Made by a program: the position numbers and the translations under genes
In this document: one piece after another, positions 18,282 to 25,917 of the stretch
Layout: every line of letters starts with the position of its first letter
Position numbering within the stretch: position 1 is the stretch's first letter
Notes under the pieces: model-generated
The model's database searches: none
What the model was told of the DNA's origin: nothing
The model's input: the letters and a program-made list of their open reading frames with translations, nothing else
Assembly (NCBI GenBank): GCA_035275065.1
Contig: DATENM010000087.1
Coordinates: 1 to 64,000, forward strand
Direction: 5' to 3'
DNA length: 64,000 nucleotides
Source of the DNA: Blastocatellia bacterium
GTDB lineage: Bacteria > Acidobacteriota > Blastocatellia > UBA7656

Positions 18282-19094
18282 CTACGGAGCGATGGCGAGC
18301 ACGCGCGCCGGGCTGCCGGAGCCATTCGTAATCGCCAGCGGGCCAACGAAGATGGCCGCCCCGCGCGCCGGCAACTGATCGAGGCGGGTCAGGTTCTCGA
18401 TGTGATAAAGCCCGGCGGCGTGCGACAGCTTATGGCCGGCAAAGTCTTTCGACGCGCCGTAATCTATCGACAGCGTGTCGATGCCGAGCGCATTGATGCG
18501 GCGCGAGCCGACGAGATACTTGATCGCCTCTTCGGAATAACCCGGAAAATGCAGCACGCCCGCCTTATCCGGGTTGCGGTATTGCTGCCAGTCGCTATAG
18601 CGCGCGTCCCAGCCAGTCAGCAACAAGACCGCCGCGCCGTCGGGGATGCGGCCCGCGCGTTCCCAATTCTGAATGTCCGCAACCGTCAAACGATAATCGG
18701 CGTCCGCTTGCGCCTGCTTGCGAATGTCTATCACCACGGCGGGAGCGATGAAGCGGCGTACATCTATGCGGTCAATCGTCGCCCCGCCTTTGATGAAATG
18801 GCCCGGTGAATCAACATGTGTGCCGAAATGTTCGGGCAGGCGCACGGCTCCCGACGCATAGCCGTCGCGCTCGATTTCGCTCAACTGCTCGTAGCGAAAG
18901 GCATCGCGCTCGCCGCCGAAGGTTGGCGTACTGGTGCCCAGATCGTGCGACAGCTCAATGACGCGCGCTTTGCCGCTGAAGGCGCGCTCAAGCAAGCCCT
19001 CGGCGCGATGTTGCGCCCCGATGGCGACTGCCATGCACATCCCCGTGGCCATGACGGTCAGCAGATGGTGTCTCGCTGGTTTTAAGAAACGCAT
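18282..19094 (-). CDS. Cyclase family protein (kynurenine-formamidase-like), exported
   Basis: 270 residues. Start at 19094 has AGGAGG 6 bases upstream and gives an N-terminal hydrophobic segment (HLLTVMATGMCMAVAIGAQ), probably a signal peptide. The core metal-site motif HFGTHVDSPGHF is the HxGTHxDxPxH signature of the metal-dependent cyclase/KynB superfamily. A second part, GIDTLSIDYGASKDFAGHKL, follows. Members hydrolyse N-formylkynurenine, lactones or related amides and the substrate here is unknown. Downstream of a small membrane-protein gene on the same strand, with about 235 bases between them. Confidence 0.82.
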   Translation of the reverse strand: MRFLKPARHHLLTVMATGMCMAVAIGAQHRAEGLLERAFSGKARVIELSHDLGTSTPTFGGERDAFRYEQLSEIERDGYASGAVRLPEHFGTHVDSPGHFIKGGATIDRIDVRRFIAPAVVIDIRKQAQADADYRLTVADIQNWERAGRIPDGAAVLLLTGWDARYSDWQQYRNPDKAGVLHFPGYSEEAIKYLVGSRRINALGIDTLSIDYGASKDFAGHKLSHAAGLYHIENLTRLDQLPARGAAIFVGPLAITNGSGSPARVLAIAP

Positions 19095-19276
19095 GGGCTT
19101 CCTCCTGTGTGGCGCAACTCTATCACGTCTGCGGCCAGCCTGCACTCGCTCTGGCAAGGCTTCTGAAGAAGCGAAGCAGATTCGGGCCGGCCTGCGCGGC
19201 TTCAGTAGACACGATGAAGTGAAAAAGCCCGCTGATGTGATTTTTCGGGGAGCCTTTCTGCGGCAGGCTAACGAAG

Positions 19277-19309
19277 AGGAGGCGGCTGCCTGATTAACAG
19301 CCGCCTCCT
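19277..19309 (-). terminator. Strong hairpin after the small membrane protein gene
   Basis: AGGAGGCGGCTG (19277-19288) and CAGCCGCCTCCT (19298-19309) form a perfect 12-bp stem with a 9-base loop, 22 bases past the stop at 19331. No T-run follows on the minus strand. Termination or transcript protection is likely. Confidence 0.6.
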
Positions 19310-19330
19310 GTGGGATGAGAGCGAAGCGGC

Positions 19331-19597
19331 TTATTCGCCCGCTTGCTTTGACTGCGAAGCGGCCTTGAGCGCCTGGAACGTCGGTGGCCACAGGCCGATG
19401 AAGATGGCCAGGTCTTTCTTGCCGGCGATATACAGAGCGATGGATGCGCCGATGGACCCGAGCGTTAAGACATGAAAAAGGCTGAGGCCCGTGCCCTGCT
19501 TCACCTTCTCGTCGATGGTGCGCGCTGTCTGCTCAACTGCGTCCGGACCTGCCTGACCATGTTGAGCCGTTTTTGCTGTGCTTACGTTTGCTGACAT
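19331..19597 (-). CDS. Small membrane protein of unknown function
   Basis: 88 residues with AAGGAG 7 bases before ATG. A polar N terminus (about 1-38) is followed by two hydrophobic stretches (LFHVLTLGSIGASIALYIAG and LAIFIGLWPPTFQAL) separated by GKKD. This is a hairpin-like two-helix membrane topology with a short basic C-terminal tail. I do not recognise a family name. Expression looks independent, with its own strong hairpin downstream. Confidence 0.7.
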   Translation of the reverse strand: MSANVSTAKTAQHGQAGPDAVEQTARTIDEKVKQGTGLSLFHVLTLGSIGASIALYIAGKKDLAIFIGLWPPTFQALKAASQSKQAGE

Positions 19598-19817
19598 ACA
19601 TTCTCCTTGTGCGATAATCGCTCAACGAACTGAGCGTCGTTGATCAGAAGGCAATCGCTGTGCCCCGCGACGCACGAGGCAGTACCCTGCGCGCCGCGCT
19701 TATTGCCGTCAACCCTGTCGTGGCTTAAGGACAGAAACGCCGGCAGAAGTCGCTGCCTCGCCGGGGCGCGTTGAGACGTTAATGACTGTTTTTAGGCAAG
19801 CGGTGTGTGTTCTTCGG

Positions 19818-21734
19818 TCAGAGGATTTCGCGCTCGTTGCCGACTCGACGGGTGATGCGCTCGCGGTCGAGAAATTCGAGCAAGGGGATGGCGTACTTGC
19901 GCGTCAGGCCGCCGGTGATCTCTTTAAAGACCGCCACGTCGATCTTCGGGCTGCGGGCCTTCTGCGCCCGCACACGCGATTTCAGCTCGTCAATGGCTTC
20001 GCGGTGAAAGACGAAATCGCCGATGCGCACGATGCGTTGCTCGGCGGCCAGCAAGGTCAGCAGCTTGCGCGCCATCTCTATCTTGAGACCGGCGCTCGCC
20101 GCCGCCTCTTCGAGCGTCGGGGCCTGCCAGCCCGCCGTCTTGAAAGCGGCTTCCAAAGCCTGTTTGGCGGTCATATCAGCGCCCGACAATGCGGGTTTGT
20201 GCGACGGCAAGCGCAGCGTTTCGCGCTCGGCGGCGATCCGCCCTTCTTCGGTCAGCCGCGCGATGACGGCGCGAAAGACTTCCATCCGCGAGGCGCTGAA
20301 GAGGCGCTCGCGCACCTCTTCGCGGCTGATGCCGAGCGACAATGGCTCGCGCCGGTGATGCTCTGCGAGCACCGTCAGCACCTGCGCCGCCAGCTCCTTG
20401 TAGCTTTCAGCCGCCAGCAGCACGAGCGGCGCGCCGGTGATTTCCATTACCCTGCCCGCTTGAATCAAGGCGGCAGCAAACTCGTTGATCTGCGCGTCGG
20501 TCGCGCCGCTGCGGGCGGCCAGCTCGGCGGCGCTCATGGCGCGCGGCCCGGCCATCTCGATGAATAGCGCCGCGCGCTCTACGGCGTCGGCCTGCTCCAG
20601 GCGTTCGAGCCAGACGCGCGCCGCGCGGTCGCGCAGGCGGTGTTTTTCAGGCAGCGCATCGATGACGAGGCCGCCGCCGATGGTGATCTGCGGCGAGTAG
20701 CTGCGAATGATGAAGCGGTCCGCGGGAAGCGCCGTGATGGCTTCTTCCAGGCGGAGCTGGACGATGCGGCTGTCACCCGGTTCGATGACGCCGCCCTGTT
20801 CGTCCGGTGCTTGCAAGATGACCAGGCGGGCCATGACTTCGACCGTGCCGTGGTGCAGGCGGACGCGGGCGCGCTGGAGCAGCGGGCGCGGCGCGCTCGA
20901 CAACAAATCTAACCGCGCATCGATCATCGAGGTCGCTTGCAAACGACCGGCGGGCGACAGCACGCTGCCGCGCTCGGCTTGCTCCAGGGCGATGCCTTGC
21001 AGGTTGATGGCGGTGCGCTGACCGGCCAGCGCCCGCTCGGTGTCGTGGCCGTGAACCTGAAGGTTGCGGATGCGCGTGCGGACGCCGGCGGGCAAGACTT
21101 CGACCTCGTCGCCGGTCTTCAGCTCGCCGGCGATCAGCGTCCCGGTGACGACCGTGCCGAAGCCTTTGATCGAGAACGCGCGATCCACAGGCAGGCGCGG
21201 CACGGCGGCGGTGTTCTTTGGTTGAATGCCGGCGGCAAGCGTGACGAGCGCCTGCTTCAGCTCTTCGATGCCTGCGCCGGTGCGCGAGCTGACCGGGATG
21301 ATCGGCGCGGCTTCGAGAAACGAGCCCGTAACGAAGTCTTCGACCTCGGCGCGCGCCAGCTCCAGCAATTCTTCATCAACCAGATCGGCTTTGGTCAGCG
21401 CGACGAGCCCTGCCTTGACGCGCAGCAAGCGGCAGATGTCGAAATGCTCACGGGTCTGCGGCATGATCGATTCGTCGGCGGCGACGACCAGCATCACCAG
21501 ATCGAGGCCGTGAGCGCCGGCCAGCATATTCTTGACGAAACGCTCGTGGCCGGGCACATCAACAAAGCCGAAGCGGTAATCGCCAACCGCCAGGTCGGCA
21601 AAGCCGATGTCAATGGTGATGCCGCGGGCTTTCTCTTCTTTGAGACGGTCGGCGTCAATGCCTGTGAGAGCTTTGACCAGCGCCGTCTTCCCGTGATCGA
21701 TGTGGCCGGCGGTGCCGACGATGATGTGCTTCAT
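19818..21734 (-). CDS. selB: Selenocysteine-specific elongation factor SelB
   Basis: 638 residues. SelB delivers selenocysteinyl-tRNA to UGA codons next to a SECIS hairpin. Start at 21734 gives MKHIIVGTAGHIDHGKTALV, with the P-loop and then GITIDIGFADL (switch I region), DVPGHERFVKNMLAGA (G3) and TKADL (G4). EF-Tu-like domains II/III follow (FSIKGFGTVVTGTL). The C terminus holds the winged-helix repeats (DRERITRRVG end) that bind SECIS RNA. No selA, selC or selD, and no recognisable selenoprotein, is seen in this window. Upstream, 21735-21820 separates it from rfaE2. Confidence 0.93.
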   Translation of the reverse strand: MKHIIVGTAGHIDHGKTALVKALTGIDADRLKEEKARGITIDIGFADLAVGDYRFGFVDVPGHERFVKNMLAGAHGLDLVMLVVAADESIMPQTREHFDICRLLRVKAGLVALTKADLVDEELLELARAEVEDFVTGSFLEAAPIIPVSSRTGAGIEELKQALVTLAAGIQPKNTAAVPRLPVDRAFSIKGFGTVVTGTLIAGELKTGDEVEVLPAGVRTRIRNLQVHGHDTERALAGQRTAINLQGIALEQAERGSVLSPAGRLQATSMIDARLDLLSSAPRPLLQRARVRLHHGTVEVMARLVILQAPDEQGGVIEPGDSRIVQLRLEEAITALPADRFIIRSYSPQITIGGGLVIDALPEKHRLRDRAARVWLERLEQADAVERAALFIEMAGPRAMSAAELAARSGATDAQINEFAAALIQAGRVMEITGAPLVLLAAESYKELAAQVLTVLAEHHRREPLSLGISREEVRERLFSASRMEVFRAVIARLTEEGRIAAERETLRLPSHKPALSGADMTAKQALEAAFKTAGWQAPTLEEAAASAGLKIEMARKLLTLLAAEQRIVRIGDFVFHREAIDELKSRVRAQKARSPKIDVAVFKEITGGLTRKYAIPLLEFLDRERITRRVGNEREIL

Positions 21735-21820
21735 GGTTGTGCCTTGACGATCAACATACAAGAGGGCTCGCGGCGGCGTCAAACAAGTGCGTCAGGACCA
21801 GAAATTCCGAAAACAGGTTA

Positions 21821-21877
21821 GACACGGAGACACGGAGGCACAGAGTCTTCTCCGTGCTCCCTCCGTGCCTCCGCGTT
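21821..21877. repeat. GACACGG octamer repeat hairpin, copy 3
   Basis: GACACGGA GACACGGA GGCACAGA units (21821 on) face TCTCCGTG and CCTCCGTG units (about 21850-21877). The right edge runs into the stop codon of rfaE2 (TAA at 21877-21879 on minus). Confidence 0.75.
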
Positions 21878-22365
21878 TAATTCTTCTCTCGATCTTGAAA
21901 GCGGATGCGCTCGATGATGTCGGTCGTCGAAGCGCCTTCGAGGTAGGTTAAGGCGAGAACGCGACCGCCGGCGGCTTCGACTTCTTCGCGCCCGACGATG
22001 GCTTCAAGCGGCCAGTCGCCGCCTTTAACCAGCACGTCTGGAAGCAGGGCGGCGATCAGCTCGCGCGGCGTGTCTTCGTCAAAGACGGTCACCCAGTCAA
22101 CCGATTCAAGCGCCGCCATCACTTCGGCGCGCTCGTCCTGGTTAAGAATCGGTCGGCCTGCGCCTTTCAAGCGCCGCACAGAGGCATCGCTGTTGAGCGC
22201 CACGACGAGCGCATCGCCGAGCGCCCGCGCCGCCGCCAGGTAACGCACATGGCCAGGGTGCAGCAGGTCGAAACAGCCGTTGGTGAAGACGACCCGTCGG
22301 CCGCGCTCGCGCCACTCGCGGCGCGCGGCAATCAGCGTCTCTCTATCAACAATCTTGTCGTTCAC
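21877..22365 (-). CDS. rfaE2: D-glycero-beta-D-manno-heptose 1-phosphate adenylyltransferase
   Basis: 162 residues. It transfers AMP to heptose-1-phosphate for ADP-heptose, the LPS inner-core precursor. The nucleotidyltransferase signature VVFTNGCFDLLHPGHVRYL is complete, followed by LVVALNSDASVRRLKG and LVKGGDWPLEAIVGRE. This is the stand-alone adenylyltransferase domain (the C-terminal half of fused HldE/RfaE). I prefer GTG at 22365 (VNDKIVDRETL) because it matches the family N terminus; ATG at 22404 is also possible. It lies 53 bases after the amine oxidase-like gene and may be cotranscribed. Confidence 0.92.
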   Translation of the reverse strand: MNDKIVDRETLIAARREWRERGRRVVFTNGCFDLLHPGHVRYLAAARALGDALVVALNSDASVRRLKGAGRPILNQDERAEVMAALESVDWVTVFDEDTPRELIAALLPDVLVKGGDWPLEAIVGREEVEAAGGRVLALTYLEGASTTDIIERIRFQDREKN

Positions 22366-22418
22366 CCTGCCGTCGTCCTTGCACCATCTGACAGACCGCG
22401 CCACGGCCGCCGCCGGTT

Positions 22419-24116
22419 TCAGTACCCCTGCAAGACGATTTCAGGCCCGAGTATTTCCGGCCCCTCGGCGTCCGATGGCGGTATGTCGAAATGGTCGTGT
22501 ACCCAGTGACCGGCATACCAGACGACCAGGTCTGTGCTGTTCAGGCTTTCGCCGTTGACGAACGGCGCGATGTTAATCGAAGTGCCGATGCCGTTGCCGT
22601 CGTCAATCTCGTCCGACTTGTACTTCAGGAACCAGAGGTCGCCTTTGCCGTACTTGTCATAGTTGCCGTCTTTGGGGCCCGGAAAGATGGTTGCCGATTC
22701 GCCGCTGACCAAGTTGCGCACGACGAAGGATTGATCTTCGTCCTTGACGCGCTGCAACATCGCTTCGACATTGATGGGGCTCAGCAGGCCATTGCGGCTT
22801 TCAAAGGCGGCGTTGTTGATGTCTGTGTTGAGGTCAAAGTCGAGACGCCAGTAGACGTGATGCACGTGGTTATGACAGACGCAACTGTTGGTCGTCGCCG
22901 TGAAGCCAAAGCGCGGCTCGATCACCCCCGAATCACGGAAGACCCACTTGCTGACGTAACGATACCAGCCGGCCTCTAATTCGCTTACCAGAGTGACATC
23001 TTCGCGGTCCCAGATGGCTATGCCCCTGAAGGTGCCGTTGTCGGTGCCATTATCGAGAACCGTCTGCGGCGGCGCAGTACAGATGCGGATGCCGCCATTG
23101 GTTCCCGGCACGTCGGTGCCGACGGCATCGAAATAGCTCTCCGAGTATGACCAGTCGCGGTAAGGGCCGCAGAGATTGCGCTCGTATTGCACGTTGAGGA
23201 TCGGCGCGTGCGCCTCTTTCAAGACCAGCTTGCCGCGGTACTTGACGTTCTTCAGGTCGATGCCGGACTTGTTGACGCCCGACGACGCCGCGGGGCGGAT
23301 GCAGGTGAAGCGCCAGAATTCCTGGCCATTGCGCGAGATGACGACATCGTACTGACCCGCCGTGCCGCTGCTGGTGGTTGCCTGCCCGGCGCTCGACAGG
23401 CCGCAGTTGCTGTCGGTGGCGCTCGATGTCGGCGGCGCGCCCCCGGCGTAGCGCACCACCGTCTGGCGAATCAAGTTGACGCCGACGACTTCGTTGCCCT
23501 GCTTGCCGTCGGCGGGCATCAACCCGACCGTGATGGTGCGTTCGACTTTGCCGACGGGCTCATCCAGCGCCACCAGCGGCGGCATCGGGCGGTAAGGCTC
23601 AAGCTTGTGTGTGCGCAGCGCCGCGCCGAATTGTTTGTCGCGCGTAAGCAGGTTGACCGCGTCAGCGAATTCCTCTTCGCTGACATTCGGCTGTTGCTTG
23701 GTTTCGGTGAGCTGTAAGCTCGCGTCTTTGACGTTGCCGGTGGCGACGTAGGCTCTGTTGTTGCTGTAATCGAAAAACTGCGCGCGGTACTGGGTCGGCG
23801 CTTCGGTCTTATCGCTCGCCTTCGGGTCGGGCTCGATCAACTCGAAATTCACGAGGCGGTAACGCGTGTTCTTCAAGCGCGTCGTCACCGCGGAGTTTTT
23901 GAGCAGGTCGTTTTTCGTGCGATCAATGGTCGCCTGATCGGGGCCGATGGGCGTGATGGTTATTTGATGCGGCCCGCCGAGTAACTGCGGCCCGCCGCCG
24001 CCTTGCTTCTGAGCCGTGCCGCGCTCGGGGCTCGCCGTGCGGGCTACGGTAAGGGCCAGACGTCCCGCGGTAATCAGCATAAGTGCAAAGACCAAAAGGC
24101 CGAGGGCGCGGCGCAT
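22419..24116 (-). CDS. Copper amine oxidase-like secreted protein
   Basis: 565 residues with an N-terminal signal (RRALGLLVFALMLITAGRLA). Several CuAO landmarks are visible in order: HAPILNVQYERN; catalytic-base context SYFDAVG (Asp330); a Trp384-Tyr385-Arg386-Tyr387 segment followed by WVFRDSGVIE, which aligns with the N-Y-D/E-Y topaquinone motif; copper ligands HNHVHH (about 415-420) before WRLDFDLNTD; and a third histidine in VVWYAGHWVHDH. The topaquinone tyrosine is present but its consensus Asn and acidic neighbours are Trp and Arg. Activity as a primary amine oxidase is therefore uncertain. Likely periplasmic. It precedes rfaE2 on the same strand. Confidence 0.78.
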   Translation of the reverse strand: MRRALGLLVFALMLITAGRLALTVARTASPERGTAQKQGGGGPQLLGGPHQITITPIGPDQATIDRTKNDLLKNSAVTTRLKNTRYRLVNFELIEPDPKASDKTEAPTQYRAQFFDYSNNRAYVATGNVKDASLQLTETKQQPNVSEEEFADAVNLLTRDKQFGAALRTHKLEPYRPMPPLVALDEPVGKVERTITVGLMPADGKQGNEVVGVNLIRQTVVRYAGGAPPTSSATDSNCGLSSAGQATTSSGTAGQYDVVISRNGQEFWRFTCIRPAASSGVNKSGIDLKNVKYRGKLVLKEAHAPILNVQYERNLCGPYRDWSYSESYFDAVGTDVPGTNGGIRICTAPPQTVLDNGTDNGTFRGIAIWDREDVTLVSELEAGWYRYVSKWVFRDSGVIEPRFGFTATTNSCVCHNHVHHVYWRLDFDLNTDINNAAFESRNGLLSPINVEAMLQRVKDEDQSFVVRNLVSGESATIFPGPKDGNYDKYGKGDLWFLKYKSDEIDDGNGIGTSINIAPFVNGESLNSTDLVVWYAGHWVHDHFDIPPSDAEGPEILGPEIVLQGY

Positions 24117-24260
24117 GATTCCTCCCGAGGGTGTTAGCGATGAAGTACAAGCGGCGCGATGGCCGCATCCGCCTATTTGCAGATATGCGGAGGGTTATTG
24201 GTAACACACGGCGAGCGCGATGGTCAAGGAACGAGGCCATGCGCGGCGCGGCGGCATGGT

Positions 24261-24416
24261 AATTAAGGCGACACGGCGACGCGGGAAGAGTAACGCGGGG
24301 ACGCGGCGAAAGGAAAACAAGCGGTTAGCTCTGTCTCTTTCCCTCACTGCGTCGCCGCGTCGCCGCGTCCCCGCGTCTGCTTTTTCTCTCGCCGCGTCGC
24401 CGCGTCGTCTTAATTG
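24261..24416. repeat. GACGCGG octamer repeat element with terminal inverted repeats, copy 4
   Basis: The element starts AATTAAGGCGACACGGCGAC (24261 on) and ends with the near-complement CCGCGTCGTCTTAATT at about 24414. The 24-base ends differ at only two positions. The inside is octamers of GGACGCGG and CCGCGTCC type around an unrelated centre (24312-24345). The right end contains the stop codon of the M48 gene. It looks like a small inverted-repeat element rather than simple tandem repetition. Confidence 0.75.
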
Positions 24417-25474
24417 CCGCTATCGGGCTTGCGCCTGAGCGTCGGCTTGTCCTTCGGCTCGGCGTCCGCAGGCTGGTCGCCGTCGTTACGCTTGAGCGTC
24501 GGCTTGCGGCGCAAGGTCGGGCTGCCGTCGCCGTTGAGCTTGGCCTGATTGGTAATCGCCAGCAGCTTTGCCTTGACGTTGTTGAACTCAGAGGTCGTGA
24601 TCGTGTACTCGTCGCGGTCGGGGAAGCGCACCAACATCTGGTGGGCTTTCTGAATGCGGTCGCCGGTCGCCGGGTGCGTGCTGAAAATCTTTTCAAGCGT
24701 GCCGGGCTTCTTCTTCTCTCTGGTCTTCAGTTTTTCAAAGAAGCTCAGCATGGAGGTCGGGTCATAGCCCGACGCCCACATGTACTGCAAGCCGAGAAGG
24801 TCGGCCTCTTCTTCAGCGCCGCGGCTGAACTTCAGAAACGACAGCGGCACCAGGATGTTGACGGCATTCTGGGCAATCGCGCCGAGCGGCCCGCCGACGA
24901 AGATCAGCGGGATCGACAGGTATTGAAACAGGCGGCCTTTCGATGCCTGCTCGACGCCGTGGCGTGCCGCGACGTGGGCGATCTCGTGCGCCATCACCCC
25001 GGCAATCTCCGACTCGTTGTCGGCGGCCAGAATCAAGCCGCTGTTGACGTAGAGGAAGCCGCCCGGCAACGCGAACGCATTGACGTCCGCCGAATCGATG
25101 ACCTTGATGGTAAACGGAATCTTGGCGTCCGAGTGCAGGACGATGTTCTGGCCGACGCGGTTGATGTATTCGCCGATGACCGGGTCGTTGATGAACTTCG
25201 CCTCGCGGTCAATCTCGGCGGCTAATTGGCGGCCGAGCGCCACTTCTTTGTCGTTGGAATAAAAGTCGAGGCTGCCCTTGTTGATGTCGCGCTTGCCGAT
25301 CAGTTCCGGGTTCTCTTTATCTTTGAGCGGCTCGGTTTTCTTGAGCGGCGCGGGTTTCGCGTCGTCGCTCTTCTTTTCGCTGTCGCGCGCCAGGACTGCC
25401 GCCGGCCCGGCCAACAGCATCCACACGAGCGCCGTGGCGACAATGCGCCCGGACACCTTATTTCTGAACTTCAT
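24410..25474 (-). CDS. M48 family metalloprotease, exported
   Basis: 354 residues. A signal peptide (RIVATALVWMLLAGPAAVLA) is followed by a charged linker. The peptidase domain carries the zinc motif VMAHEIAHVAARHG (HEIAH), the NAFALPGGFLYVNSGL segment, and a third ligand Glu in RGAEEEADLLGLQYM. This is the BepA/YfgC/HtpX-related layout of periplasmic proteases that clear misassembled outer-membrane proteins. The C-terminal tail holds near-repeats of PTLRRKP/PTLKRND. The last codons and the stop overlap an octamer-repeat element. Confidence 0.9.
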   Translation of the reverse strand: MKFRNKVSGRIVATALVWMLLAGPAAVLARDSEKKSDDAKPAPLKKTEPLKDKENPELIGKRDINKGSLDFYSNDKEVALGRQLAAEIDREAKFINDPVIGEYINRVGQNIVLHSDAKIPFTIKVIDSADVNAFALPGGFLYVNSGLILAADNESEIAGVMAHEIAHVAARHGVEQASKGRLFQYLSIPLIFVGGPLGAIAQNAVNILVPLSFLKFSRGAEEEADLLGLQYMWASGYDPTSMLSFFEKLKTREKKKPGTLEKIFSTHPATGDRIQKAHQMLVRFPDRDEYTITTSEFNNVKAKLLAITNQAKLNGDGSPTLRRKPTLKRNDGDQPADAEPKDKPTLRRKPDSGN

Positions 25475-25917
25475 GATTGCACTCCTTAACTGCTAAACCT
25501 GTCCCATTGGCTCGTTAATCCCGGTTGAGGGACGCACGCCCGCTGGTCCGACACGCTATTGATCTCGGGCTGTGCTGAGGTGGCTGGTGCTTGCTGGTCT
25601 GTCTTAGGTCGGGGAGGAGACCGCCAGCCGTTAAAGATTTTATCAGCCTGCGGCTTAGAAATTCAACAACCTTTTTTTTGACGATCTCAAACTCGCTCCA
25701 CGGCGTCGCGACGCGAGCGAGGCTTTCGTCGCGGCGGTACAGATGCAGGCCGCCGGAAAAACGGTATGTTGCTTGCAGTTCAATTGCGGCATGAAGCTGT
25801 TTCTATTTTATTTCCGGAATACTCGCCATAATTTCTCATCCTTGTACCTGCCTTTCTCAACCCCTCTAGCTGACATGAGGGACTTCCCTAGCTCGCGCGC
25901 AAACCTGGAGAAAGACC
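25475..25917. other. Divergent intergenic region
   Basis: About 440 bases between the divergent M48 and molybdopterin oxidoreductase genes. It becomes AT-rich near 25660-25690 and 25790-25860. It must hold promoters for both genes, but no FNR-type or sigma-54 site is convincing and no RNA gene is recognised. Confidence 0.5.

Noticed and set aside
19598..19817. tRNA-Sec (selC) next to selB
   Set aside because: Neither flank of selB contains a long-variable-arm tRNA or the GGTTCGA T-loop context.
9681..24416. CRISPR array from regularly repeated GACGCGG units
   Set aside because: Units are only 8 bp, adjacent without spacers, and scattered at gene ends; no cas genes are present.
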